DNA of 64,000 nt, taken from contig NZ_CP046907.1 in the NCBI RefSeq assembly GCF_014083985.1, positions 5,900,501-5,964,500 on the forward strand. The letters run 5' to 3'. The DNA is from Streptomyces sp. SCUT-3. Lineage in GTDB: Bacteria; Actinomycetota; Actinomycetes; Streptomycetales; Streptomycetaceae. The notes beneath the pieces were generated by a model. The model searched no databases and had not been told where the DNA came from. It saw only the letters and a program-made list of their open reading frames with translations. Made by a program: the position numbers and the translations under genes. This document shows, in pieces, positions 33,342 to 41,749 of this stretch. Every line of letters starts with the position of its first letter. The stretch's first letter is position 1.

Positions 33342-34250
33342 GTGACCGATCTGGTCATCCGCCCCCTCGCCACAGGCGAGGAAGCACTTTTCGAATCCCT
33401 GCCCGATCCTGGCCTGGTCGGCTTCGCCGCCTTCGGCGACACCTACAGCGGGATGGCCGCCGCCGGTGAGTACCGCCCTGAGTGGACCTGGGTGGCTCTG
33501 CGTGACAGCGTCGTCGTTGCGCGGGCAGCTTGGTGGGCCGGGCCCAAGGACGACAAGCCGGTCGCTCTGGACTGGTTCGACTTCACGGACGCCAGTGCGG
33601 CCGTACAACTGCTCCGCGACTCGCCGCTGCAGGCCGAGTACTCACTCAAACTGCCGCCCGGCTGGCGCGATGTCCCCGCAGTCCGGGAGCAGGCCCAGGC
33701 CCGGATCGACGCGGTCATCGCCGCAGGAATGTCTCCTCTGGTCGAGCGGTTCCGCTACCGCTGGACACCGGACTGCGGCGTGCCCGCGCGCCCGGGCCGC
33801 CTCGAATTCCGTCCCGAGCCCGACGACGCGGCGATCCTCGACGTCTTCCGTCGTATTCACCAGGGCAGTCTCGACGCCCATGTGCGCCGCACCGTCGCCG
33901 CATCCGGGCTGGAGGTGGCCGCCCAGGAAGAACTGGACTATCTGCGCTGGTTGCCGAGCCCGCGCGAGTGGTGACGCCTTGCCTACAACCCTGCCGGGGA
34001 ACTCGTCGGCCTGAGCGTCCCCGCCCGCAGCTACGGAGATCCTCTCATCGGCTACATCGGTGTCGTTCCCGAGTATCGCGGCCACGGATACGCCTATGAC
34101 CTGCTCGTCGAGGCCACTCATAAGCTCGCTGACGAGGGTGTGGACCGCATCGTGGCCGGGACGGACCAGACCAACGTTCCGATGGCCGCCCACTTCGCGA
34201 GGGTCGGCTACCCCATCGCCCAGGAACGCATCGATCTGATCTGCCCCAGA
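33342..34250 (+). pseudogene. GNAT-family acetyltransferase with internal TGA
   Basis: From GTG 33342 (site GGAAGGACC) the frame reads TDLVIRPLATGEEALFESLP and 200 more residues, then TGA at 33972-33974 after PSPREW. The same frame continues RLAYNPAGELVGLSVPARSY, DPLIGYIGVVPEYRGHGYAY (acetyl-CoA motif A) and TDQTNVPMAAHFARVGYPIA, a perfect GNAT C-terminal domain. Relatives have a second Trp (REWW), so TGG has become TGA. Without read-through the protein lacks its acetyl-CoA site. The native stop is also lost or altered near 34250, as the frame runs through a hairpin at 34263. Confidence 0.75.
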
Positions 34251-34262
34251 GACAGGAATCAG

Positions 34263-34296
34263 TGTGGGGCTCGGGGTGTGACAACCGAGCCCCACA
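34263..34296. terminator. Hairpin between GNAT and Tn3 transposase remnants
   Basis: TGTGGGGCTCGG (34263-34274) pairs perfectly with CCGAGCCCCACA (34285-34296), with a 10-base loop. It could end transcription from both convergent remnants. Confidence 0.6.
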
Positions 34297-34321
34297 GCTC
34301 GCTCCTGCGACTCCTGCCGGG

Positions 34322-34610
34322 CTACCCACGGGTGAGCTCCGCGCCGTCCTCGTCGTCGAGTTCCAGTGCCTCCGGGTTGCGCAGGGGCCGCAGTGCGTCG
34401 GCGGCTGGGGTGGAGGCGGTGAAGCTGTAGCGGTCGAGCACGTTGAGGTTGCGTGCTTGAGCGGGGACAACCGGGCGATGTCCCAGTCCTGGATCTCGTG
34501 ACCCTCGGCACGGAGTCGGGCGACGGCGGCGTCGATGTAGCGAGTCGCCCGGGGCACGATGGCGTTGAGGGCCAGGCCGAGCGAGCCGAGTTGGTCTTAT
34601 CCGAACTAGC
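34322..34610 (-). pseudogene. Tn3-family transposase, C-terminal fragment
   Basis: The minus strand encodes LGSLGLALNAIVPRATRYID, AAVARLRAEGHEIQDWDIAR, LSPLKH and, after a one-base deletion near 34455, RNLNVLDRYSFTASTPAADA. This is the conserved end of Tn3-type TnpA proteins. About 90 of the usual 1000 residues remain. The 3' end is next to the GNAT remnant. Confidence 0.8.
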
Positions 34611-34766
34611 CCAGCCGACGGCCCGGCAGGGGTATGCGCGGGTCGATCCACTGAAAGTAATTGTCTGAAACCTTGGAGCCCTGGAGTGTCCGGGTGTGTC
34701 GCGCGCCGCTGCGTTCTGCATGTTCACCTGTGACAAGGCGTCCGGGACCAGGCGACAATCCCGCAT

Positions 34767-35351
34767 ATGGATGACGCGTTCACACTCCTTCGCCAAGCCG
34801 TTGACGTACTGCCGGAGGACGCCATGGCAGAGAACGGCCAGACGGTTGGAGATGTTCGCAAGGAGATCGAGCTCCAGGAGTGGGAGATGGCGCTCGATGT
34901 GCTCATCGAGATCGCGGATGTCCATCCGGTATCCCTCACGTTCTGGGAGATGCTCTCCGAGGCTGCTGGGCAGATGATGCTCGACCGCAGCCGCCGTTGG
35001 TGCGAGTGGCGGGGCTGGGAAGTCAAGCACGGCACGATCCGTGCCACCTTGACCTTTCTGGAAGCCGACGAGAGCGGACGCCAGAGTGCCTTCTCAGGGG
35101 ACGGCCAGCTCAGACCTCTGTGGGACATCGGTCACCGCACCGCAGACGGACAGCAAGATCTGAACATCGCGCGCCTCTGGGTGGAGTTCGAGCTGCAGCT
35201 CGGCCCTGGAGAGACAGCCGACGTTCGCCTGGCTCCGCTGCAGCCCGAGCAATGGCAGCATCTGAAGCCCGGTGACGTGATCACCATGCACGAGGCCCAA
35301 CCGGCCGCTGGCATCGCCGAAATCATCGAAGTCCTGCCGCCTCGCGCCTGA
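34767..35351 (+). CDS. Hypothetical protein with EF-Tu C-domain-like tail
   Basis: A 194-residue acidic protein. Residues 1-75 are helical (GQTVGDVRKEIELQEWEMAL, DVLIEIADVHPVSLTFWEML). The second half, with WGWEVK-like strands, ends in ARLWVEFELQLGPGETADVR then LAPLQPEQWQHLKPGDVITM and HEAQPAAGIAEIIEVLPP, which recalls the last beta-barrel domain of EF-Tu. The function is unknown; the N-terminal part looks like small immunity or regulatory proteins of actinomycetes. No operon partner is present. Confidence 0.6.
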   Translation: MDDAFTLLRQAVDVLPEDAMAENGQTVGDVRKEIELQEWEMALDVLIEIADVHPVSLTFWEMLSEAAGQMMLDRSRRWCEWRGWEVKHGTIRATLTFLEADESGRQSAFSGDGQLRPLWDIGHRTADGQQDLNIARLWVEFELQLGPGETADVRLAPLQPEQWQHLKPGDVITMHEAQPAAGIAEIIEVLPPRA

Positions 35352-35542
35352 GACCAGGGCAGCCGGGGCGGAGGGCCCTTGGTCGGACGGCTGTCAGCCG
35401 CTGCGAGAGCTGTCGGTGAGTCGGCCGGCGCTGGTGCGGAAGTCGGGCATGCCGAGGTGGACTTTGGTATGCCGGGCTGCGAGGGCCCGCAGCAGCTCGC
35501 CCCGCTCGTCCTGCCTGCCCTGTACCGCGTTCTCCGAGGTTG

Positions 35543-37747
35543 TCACGGCCGAACGACAGGGCGCGTCGAGGACGGTTCCGGTCCTCGGCGAGGGGACTCT
35601 CCGCCTCCTCCGCCCCGCCGTCCGAGAGAGCGGAACGCCGCGTGGAAGGCCCAGGCCACTGCGGCCCCCGCGGAGGGCACCGTGAACGCCCAGAGGGCCT
35701 GGCTGCCGGAGGGGTGCACCCGGCACGGGCCCGTGCCCACCAGGCAGCTCGTGAGAGCCTGCGCGACCGTGAACATGACCAGCCCGGCCGTCGCCCCCGC
35801 GCCGTACGCGGCGAGCACGCCCCGGGCCAGGGACAGCGGCGCGTAGCCCCGGCCGGCCCACAGGGCGGCGATCACCTGGCCCGCACAGATCAGCACCACG
35901 GCACCCCAGGAGGGGACGACCAGCAGCGCCGGCACGCAGACGAGGGCCACCGCGAGGCCCGCGGGCAGACCGAGGCGGACGACGCGCCCGGCCGCCGGCC
36001 GGAGCGGCCCGAAACCCGTGAAGGTGCGCTCCATGCCCCTGCGCCATGCGACGCGCTGCCCGACGAGCGGCACCGCCGCGGCGGTCAGGACCAGCGGTGT
36101 CAGCAGGGAGCCCGCCCGGTTCACGGCCAGGTAGGCGGTACCGGCGACGAACACCAGCGCTCCCGGGAAGGAGGGGGCGATGAAGGACGCCGCGTACAGC
36201 GTCATGGACGGCAGGGTCATCAGGAAGTCGAACGCGGGGACGAGACCGGCGGCGGACGCCCCCAGGACCGCGCAGAGCACCGGTCGCGGGCGGCGGTTGC
36301 GGGCCACGACCGGCGTCCACGTCCGGGCGGCCAGGGTCAGCCACCGCGCCAGGGCCCAGCCGCACAGGCACATCAGCGCGGCGTAGGGGAAGACCAGCGT
36401 GAGCCCCCTGCCCCCCAGCATCACGGCACTGGACGCGCCCGTCGGCGACAGCAGGCGCACCGCGCACAACCCCAGGCCGAGGCCGACCCCCGCCTGCCGC
36501 ACCTGCGCGGGGGAGGGGCCGCCGAAGGGCTGTGCCGACGCCCGCCACAGCACCGTCCCCGCCGCACCGACGAGCAGCGCGGTCCCCAGCACGGCCGCCA
36601 CCGTCTCCGTGACGGGAGACGCCAGGCTGCCCCCGCCGATCGGCCCCAGCCGCACGACGTCGTAGAGGAACGCCACCGCCGCCCCCACCGCGCACATGTC
36701 CCAGAAGCCCGTGCCGGACAGGAGGCGGTCGTCGCCCAGTGCCCTGACGCGCAGGGCGAGCGGCGGATGGACGCGCAGTACGGCCGGCCGTCCGCCCGCA
36801 GCCGTGTGCGGGGCGGAGCCCAGGCCGTAGCCGGCGAACAGCCGGTGCAGCGGCTCCGCGGAGCCCTCCCACTGCTTCACGCGTGCGTCCGCGTACAGCT
36901 CGCGGCTGCGCAGCACGGCGTTCTTGAGAAGGGTGACCAGCACGGCCAGGAGGACCGTCCCGACGCAGAAGGCGAGGACGGCGGCCGTGAGGGCCGGTTG
37001 GACGGGCAGGAGGAGGAGGCCGGCCGGGGCGGCCACGGCCGATGCGACCAGCAGGGGCGGTCCGCTCATCCGCCACACGATCATGGTGAGGAAGGCGATG
37101 TCCAGGTCCCGGTTGCGGATGTGCGCGAGCTCGTGGAGGACGACGGTGCGGAACGCGCCGCGGTCGCGGGCGAAGAGCGTGAGCAGCCCGCCGCTGAGCA
37201 CCACCCGCCGCTGCCGCACGCGCCCGAAGGCCAGCGCGGCGACCTTGGGGTTGAGGGGCTCCACGAGGAACGTGACCTTGGTGCGCACGCCCGACTCGTC
37301 CAGCAGGCCCTCCAGGCAGGCGGACAGCTGCGGCATGCCGGCCGGCTCGCGGTAGCCGCGCCGCCGCGTCCGCCACGCGGGCAGCCAGGCGTAGACGCAG
37401 GCGACGACCGCCAGGAGGCACGCCGAGGCGACGGAGGGGATCACCCAGCCCGTGCCGGCCCGCGGATCACGGCAGTCGGCCGCGAACGAGGGAGGGATGC
37501 CCACGGTCGGGTCCGCGGCCCGGCGGCGGGCCGCGTCCGCCGTCGCGCGGGCCATGCACTCGTAGTACTCCCCGGCCTCCAACGGGTTCACCGAGGTGAA
37601 GACCATGGCCGAGACCCCGTTCACCAGGATCGCCGTCACCGCGGCCACCGCCGTGATCAGCAGCACGAAACGCACCGTGGTGCCGGAGGGCAGCTCCAGA
37701 GGGTCCGGGCCCTCCCGCCGTCCGGACGGTGACGCGGGCACGGTCAC
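35543..37747 (-). CDS. Membrane-bound M48-family zinc metallopeptidase, extended
   Basis: A 734-residue protein. After one membrane helix (residues 25-48) and a cysteine-containing outer segment, the catalytic domain shows HELAH at 205-209 and the third zinc ligand in RELYAD (E283). Ten or more further hydrophobic segments follow to residue 700, far beyond the 300-residue core of HtpX/Ste24-like enzymes. M48 proteases act in membrane-protein quality control or maturation of exported factors. The GTG start overlaps the stop of the preceding 185-residue protein (GTGA), so the two are co-translated and probably act together. Confidence 0.85.
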   Translation of the reverse strand: MTVPASPSGRREGPDPLELPSGTTVRFVLLITAVAAVTAILVNGVSAMVFTSVNPLEAGEYYECMARATADAARRRAADPTVGIPPSFAADCRDPRAGTGWVIPSVASACLLAVVACVYAWLPAWRTRRRGYREPAGMPQLSACLEGLLDESGVRTKVTFLVEPLNPKVAALAFGRVRQRRVVLSGGLLTLFARDRGAFRTVVLHELAHIRNRDLDIAFLTMIVWRMSGPPLLVASAVAAPAGLLLLPVQPALTAAVLAFCVGTVLLAVLVTLLKNAVLRSRELYADARVKQWEGSAEPLHRLFAGYGLGSAPHTAAGGRPAVLRVHPPLALRVRALGDDRLLSGTGFWDMCAVGAAVAFLYDVVRLGPIGGGSLASPVTETVAAVLGTALLVGAAGTVLWRASAQPFGGPSPAQVRQAGVGLGLGLCAVRLLSPTGASSAVMLGGRGLTLVFPYAALMCLCGWALARWLTLAARTWTPVVARNRRPRPVLCAVLGASAAGLVPAFDFLMTLPSMTLYAASFIAPSFPGALVFVAGTAYLAVNRAGSLLTPLVLTAAAVPLVGQRVAWRRGMERTFTGFGPLRPAAGRVVRLGLPAGLAVALVCVPALLVVPSWGAVVLICAGQVIAALWAGRGYAPLSLARGVLAAYGAGATAGLVMFTVAQALTSCLVGTGPCRVHPSGSQALWAFTVPSAGAAVAWAFHAAFRSLGRRGGGGGESPRRGPEPSSTRPVVRP

Positions 37748-38301
37748 TGCCCGGCTTCGTCCGGCTCCTCCTCCGAGCCGTCCCGTTCGGCAGGGCCCCG
37801 GGTCATGGTGGCCAGCTCCGCCACGATCCCGTCCGCGATCGTCCGGGCCTGCGCCTCGGAGACCTGCAACCGCATCGCCGCCTGCACGGCGACCAGTCGC
37901 ACCTCGGCCAACTGCTCGGCGGACAGCCGCTCGACCGCTGCCCCGACGGCCGCGGCCCCGGTGATCGCGGCCCCGCCTGCCGCGGCCTCGCGGCGGCGCC
38001 GCCGGAACCGGGGCAGCACACGCCGCTGCACGGTCTCGACGGCACGCCCGGCGGCCTGCTGGGAGATGTGGTCAAGGACCTGGACCGCCGCGGCGAGCGC
38101 GGCGGCGCTGAGCAGGGCGGCGACCGTCTCCAGCCCGAGCCCCAGCGGCTCGTCCCGCGTACCGACCATGAGCCGCCGGTACGGAGAGGTGCTGTGGAAC
38201 GCCTCGGCCGTCATCGCGAACTGCGGCAGCTCCTGCGGCGCGGCCTGCTCCACCGCGCGCCGCGCGAGCCGGTCCGCCACGGCCCTGTCGTACTCGTGCA
38301 T
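37744..38301 (-). CDS. Hypothetical protein coupled to the M48 peptidase
   Basis: A 185-residue protein without a recognised family. Residues 55-75 are hydrophobic (GLETVAALLSAAALAAAVQV) and a second Ala/Gly-rich stretch lies near 108-123 (AAAGGAAITGAAAVGAAVER), so one or two membrane contacts are possible. The C-terminal part is helical and acidic (SAEQLAEVRLVAVQAAMRLQ, SEEEPDEAGQ). It precedes the peptidase by a 4-base overlap and may be its regulator or substrate adaptor. Confidence 0.65.
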   Translation of the reverse strand: MHEYDRAVADRLARRAVEQAAPQELPQFAMTAEAFHSTSPYRRLMVGTRDEPLGLGLETVAALLSAAALAAAVQVLDHISQQAAGRAVETVQRRVLPRFRRRRREAAAGGAAITGAAAVGAAVERLSAEQLAEVRLVAVQAAMRLQVSEAQARTIADGIVAELATMTRGPAERDGSEEEPDEAGQ

Positions 38302-38369
38302 GCCGAATTCCCCCGTTCAGCAGCGGCCCCGCCGTGTCCCCGGGCGCAGGGCACTCGTCCTCGTCGAGG

Positions 38370-39140
38370 CTAACCGGCGGCCGCGCCCCGGGTGGCGGCC
38401 TTGTCCGTCCTGTGACCGCGGAGGCCGTCCGCGTGCCCGGAGCGCGCGGCGTGCCCGGAGCGTGCGACGCGGAAGCCCACGTCCTCGACGCGGAAGGTGG
38501 GATGGCTGCGGCGCCGCGCGGAGGCCCGGCAGCTCCAGTGCTCGTCGAACCAGCCGCCGCCGCGCAGCACCCGGTAACTCCCGTAGACCTCGGGGTCGTA
38601 GAGGTCCCAGCACCAGTCCCAGACGTTGCCGAGCATGTCGTACAGGCCCCACGCGTTGGGCCGCCTGCCTCCCACGTCGTGGATCCGCTCGTGCGAGTTG
38701 CCGCGGTACCAGGCGATCTCGTCGAGCGGCCCGTAGCGCGGTCCGGTCGTACCGGCACGGCAGGCGTGCTCCCACTCGGCCTCGGTCGGCAGCCGGTACC
38801 CGTCGGCGGAGGCGTCCCACTCGACGTCGGCGCCCTCGGCGTCGCAGCCTTCGGAGTCGGAGCCGATGCGGTAGGCGGGCGTCAGCCCGTCGCACAGGGA
38901 CAGGGCGTTGCAGAACCGGACCGCGTCCCCCCAGGAGACGCCCTCGACGGGCAGCCGGTCGCCCCGGGCCGTGCTCGGCCGCTCACCGGTGACCCGGGTG
39001 TACAGGGCCTGGGTGACGGGGAACGGGGAGAGCTCGTAGGGCGCGAGGTCGACCGTCCAGCTGCGCTGCGTCCGCCGGTCCGACAGCGTCACCCGCCCGG
39101 GCGGGACGGCGACCGTCTCGATGTGTTCCTGTAAGTCCAT
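38370..39140 (-). CDS. SUMF1/formylglycine-generating-enzyme-like protein
   Basis: A 256-residue protein with the FGE-sulfatase (SUMF1/EgtB) fold: LSPFPVTQALYTRVTGERPS, PVEGVSWGDAVRFCNALS, GYRLPTEAEWEHACRAGTTG, GLYDMLGNVWDWCWDLYDPE and RVLRGGGWFDEHWSCRASAR with VGFRVA. True formylglycine-generating enzymes have two copper-binding cysteines in the GGS(Y/W)xCxxxxC segment; only the second (SCRASAR) is present. It is thus unlikely to oxidise cysteine and may be a binding or other-activity member. A short Gly/Ala/His tail follows. No sulfatase is nearby. Confidence 0.8.
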   Translation of the reverse strand: MDLQEHIETVAVPPGRVTLSDRRTQRSWTVDLAPYELSPFPVTQALYTRVTGERPSTARGDRLPVEGVSWGDAVRFCNALSLCDGLTPAYRIGSDSEGCDAEGADVEWDASADGYRLPTEAEWEHACRAGTTGPRYGPLDEIAWYRGNSHERIHDVGGRRPNAWGLYDMLGNVWDWCWDLYDPEVYGSYRVLRGGGWFDEHWSCRASARRRSHPTFRVEDVGFRVARSGHAARSGHADGLRGHRTDKAATRGAAAG

Positions 39141-39187
39141 GATCGGGCGATCCTACCGGCGGCCGTGCGCCACAGGGCCCCTTCGGG

Positions 39188-39982
39188 TCACAGGTCGGGG
39201 TAGGGCATCGGCAGGTTGGAGGCGAGCAGCCCGCCGTCGACCGCCAGGACCTGGCCGGTGACGTAGGAGGAGGCGGGGGAGGCGAGGTAGAGCACGGCGG
39301 CCGCGATGTCCTCCGGGGTGCCGATGCGGCGCAGCTGCGCGGCGCGTTCCATGGCCGTCCCGGCGGAGGGGTCGGCGGCGGTGAAGGCGTCCAGGGCCTC
39401 GGTGCGGACGGCGCCCGGCGCGATCGCGTTGATCCTGATCCTCGGGTTGAGCTCGTCGGCGAGGAGGCGCACCGCGTGGTCCAGGGCCGCCTTGCCGGCG
39501 CCGTAGGCGACGTAGCCGCGCCCGACGAGGTGGCCGATGGCGCTGGAGATCATCACGACCGAGGCGCCGTCGGAGTGCACCAGGTGCGGCACGGCCTCGC
39601 GCACCAGGCGCAGTCCGTGCACCACGTTGCGGTCGAAGGCGTCGCGCAGCGCGTCGTCGCCCGTCCTGAGGAACGGCTTCGGGCCGGAGCCGCCGGTGAC
39701 GCAGACGACGGTGTCCAGCCGGCCGAGTTCGCGCACGGCGGTGGCGACGGCCTCCGCGGTGTCCTCGGGGCTGCCCGCGTCGGCGCGGACCGCCACGGCG
39801 CGGCGGCCCAGGGCCCGTACCCGGTCGGCGATGTCGTCGATCTGCTCCTGGGTGCGGGCCAGGACGGCGACGTCCGCGCCGGCCTCGGCCAGGGCCAGGG
39901 CGCTGGCGGCGCCGATGCCGCGGCCGGCGCCGGAGACCAGCGCCACCCGGCCGTCGAGCCGGAAGTGGGAGAGGACGCTCAT
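39188..39982 (-). CDS. Short-chain dehydrogenase/reductase
   Basis: A 264-residue SDR with the cofactor motif SGAGRGIGAAS (residues 17-27), the catalytic Ser in VVMISSAIGH and YGAGK-type YVAYGAGKAA (Tyr/Lys), and the end VTGQVLAVDGGLLA. It is transcribed in the same direction as the kstR2-like regulator, 82 bases downstream of that gene, and so may share its promoter. It probably oxidises or reduces a hydroxy/keto intermediate of the steroid pathway, but the exact step is unknown. Confidence 0.8.
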   Translation of the reverse strand: MSVLSHFRLDGRVALVSGAGRGIGAASALALAEAGADVAVLARTQEQIDDIADRVRALGRRAVAVRADAGSPEDTAEAVATAVRELGRLDTVVCVTGGSGPKPFLRTGDDALRDAFDRNVVHGLRLVREAVPHLVHSDGASVVMISSAIGHLVGRGYVAYGAGKAALDHAVRLLADELNPRIRINAIAPGAVRTEALDAFTAADPSAGTAMERAAQLRRIGTPEDIAAAVLYLASPASSYVTGQVLAVDGGLLASNLPMPYPDL

Positions 39983-40064
39983 GGAAAGCCTGCCTTGTCC
40001 GGTAGGGGTGGTCGGGGCGCGGTCCGGCGCGCGGCGAACACCCCGGCGGAGCGGGGCGGGCGGC

Positions 40065-40682
40065 TCAGGTGCCGGAGCCGGGGCCGGTCGCGCGGACCGT
40101 GGCGTAGCCGTCGAGGAAGGTGCTCAGCAGTTCCTCGGCGAGCTTGTCGACGGGACGTTCGGGAGTGGGCCGGTACCAGCGCACCGAGAGGAACACGGCG
40201 TCGCGCAGCAGCCGGTGGAACAGTTTGGCGTCGAGGTCGGAGCGGAACTCGCCCGCGGCGACACCGCTGTCGATGACCTCCGCCCAGGAGCGGTGGACGT
40301 CGCCCGCGGCCTGCCCGATCGACTCGTACCGGGGCAGGGTGCGCAGGAAGACGAGTTCGTTCTGGTAGATCTGCGTGGCGTTGGGGTGGGCCTCGGCCAC
40401 CTCCAGCGAGGCGGTGACCAGCCGGCGCAGGCGCTCGCGGGCGGTCCCGGCCAGGGCGGCCGACTCCCGGGACCGTTCGCGCAGGTCCTGCAGGTAGTTC
40501 ATGACGATCTCCTGGACCATCGAGTCCTTGGAGTCGAAGTGGTGGTAGAGACTGCCGGAGAGGATTCCCACCTCGTCGGCGATCTCGCGCACCGTGGTCG
40601 AGGCGACGCCGTTGCGGGCGAACAGTGCGGCCGCCTGCTGGAGGATGACCCCTCGACGCGTTGTGCTGCCGGCCACCGTCAC
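40065..40682 (-). CDS. kstR2: TetR-family repressor, KstR2 type
   Basis: A 205-residue TetR protein. The DNA-binding domain is residues 9-55 (AAALFARNGVASTTVREIAD, EVGILSGSLYHHFDSKDSMV), and the C-terminal part (YQNELVFLRTLPRYESI) fits KstR2. In mycobacteria and rhodococci KstR2 represses the genes for steroid rings C/D until the HIP-CoA ligand binds. Here it is divergent from the MaoC gene and lies in a cluster containing nearly the whole KstR2 regulon; palindromes close to the known operator are at 40799, 41697 and 54989. The assignment rests on both sequence and context. Confidence 0.85.
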   Translation of the reverse strand: MTVAGSTTRRGVILQQAAALFARNGVASTTVREIADEVGILSGSLYHHFDSKDSMVQEIVMNYLQDLRERSRESAALAGTARERLRRLVTASLEVAEAHPNATQIYQNELVFLRTLPRYESIGQAAGDVHRSWAEVIDSGVAAGEFRSDLDAKLFHRLLRDAVFLSVRWYRPTPERPVDKLAEELLSTFLDGYATVRATGPGSGT

Positions 40683-40765
40683 CCTCGTCCTCCCGCTCTC
40701 GCTGCCGCGCTCACGATAGCCGAACGGGGGCGCCCGTCCGCCCGGTCCGGGCTCGCGGACAGCCG

Positions 40766-40816
40766 TTGACTCCGGTCTGCCGGAGGCCTAGCCTCCCCAC
40801 CAAGCTAGCGCTTGGT
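40766..40816 (+). promoter_or_regulatory. Promoter with KstR2-like operator at the start site
   Basis: TTGACT (40766-40771) and TAGCCT (40789-40794) are 17 bases apart, a good sigma-70-type promoter toward the MaoC gene. Directly after it, ACCAAG-CTAGCG-CTTGGT (40799-40816) is a perfect two-arm palindrome. Relative to the known operator AnCAAGnnCTTGnT the spacer is longer, though the right part AGCTAGCGCTTGGT fits with one mismatch. Binding there would cover the start site. Confidence 0.65.
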
Positions 40817-40829
40817 AGGAGGTATGGCA

Positions 40830-41672
40830 ATGGACACGGAAGAGTTCCGGAAGCTCCCGGCACGGGAGTCCGCGGACCACTGGCGGGGCCGCCGGCTGGG
40901 CACCCGCACGGTGGCCTACGAGGAGAAGGACGCGATCCTCTACGCCCTCGCGGTGGGCGCCCGCCCCACCGACCTGGACCTGGTCTTCGAACGCGGCCTG
41001 AGGGTGCTGCCCACCTTCGCCCTCACCCTCGCCCAGTGGGCCCCGGACGTCCTCGCCGCAGAGGGCGCCTTCGACACGGCCACCGCCCTGCACGGCTCCC
41101 AGCGGCTCGCCGTCAAACGGCCGCTGCCGCCCGCCGGCGAGCTGACCTGCTCCGCGAGCGTCACCGACGTGTGGGACAAGGGCGGCGCCGCGGTCTTCGA
41201 CGTCACCGTGGACAGCGAGTACTTCACCGCCGTCTGGTCGATCTTCGCCCCCGGCCGCGGAGGCTTCGGCGGGGAGCGCGGACCGGGCCGCCCCGCCGCG
41301 CCCCAGGGCGGTCCCACCCACCGGGAGCAGGTGGAGACCCGCCCGGAGCAGGCGGCCCTGTACCGGCTCACCGGGGACCGGCACCTCATCCACATCGACC
41401 CGGAGGCCGCCGCCGCCATCGGGCAGCCCCGGCCGATCCTGCACGGCCTGTGCACCCTGGCCGCCGCCGTGCTGCGCCTCGCCGACACCCTCGGCGCCCA
41501 CCCCGCCGACCTGGCCGAACTCGACGGCCGGTTCGCCGCCCCCGTCCTGCCCGGCGAGGTCCTCGACCTCGCCGCGTGGCAGGACGCTCCGGGCGGGGCC
41601 GCCTTCGAGGTCACCGCGGCCGGCCGGCCCGTCCTCTCCGGCGGCCGGGCCCGTTTCGGGCGGTCCCACTGA
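40830..41672 (+). CDS. MaoC-type (R)-specific enoyl-CoA hydratase, double hotdog
   Basis: A 280-residue hydratase of the peroxisomal hydratase-2/Hsd4B type. The N-terminal hotdog is degenerate (YALAVGARPTDLDLVFERGL); the C-terminal one has the catalytic motif YRLTGDRHLIHIDPEAAAAI (Asp/His pair) followed by PILHGLCTLAAA. It adds water to trans-2-enoyl-CoA thioesters. ATG 40830 is preferred to ATG 40824 because AGGAGG ends at 40822, too near the first. Its position under the operator at 40799 places it in the KstR2 regulon. It probably works with one of the SDRs in beta-oxidation of a ring-derived acyl-CoA. Confidence 0.8.
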   Translation: MDTEEFRKLPARESADHWRGRRLGTRTVAYEEKDAILYALAVGARPTDLDLVFERGLRVLPTFALTLAQWAPDVLAAEGAFDTATALHGSQRLAVKRPLPPAGELTCSASVTDVWDKGGAAVFDVTVDSEYFTAVWSIFAPGRGGFGGERGPGRPAAPQGGPTHREQVETRPEQAALYRLTGDRHLIHIDPEAAAAIGQPRPILHGLCTLAAAVLRLADTLGAHPADLAELDGRFAAPVLPGEVLDLAAWQDAPGGAAFEVTAAGRPVLSGGRARFGRSH

Positions 41673-41696
41673 GCGGGAACGGCCCACGGGCCCCCT

Positions 41697-41710
41697 ACCA
41701 AGCGCTTGTT
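41697..41710 (+). promoter_or_regulatory. KstR2-like operator upstream of ipdA
   Basis: ACCAAGCGCTTGTT matches the published KstR2 consensus AnCAAGnnCTTGnT at every defined position. It lies 40 bases before the ipdA start in a 77-base gap, so the ipdA-echA20 genes have their own regulated promoter. Confidence 0.8.
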
Positions 41711-41749
41711 AACGTCCCGGACGTGGACCGGACAAAGAGTGGACGAACC

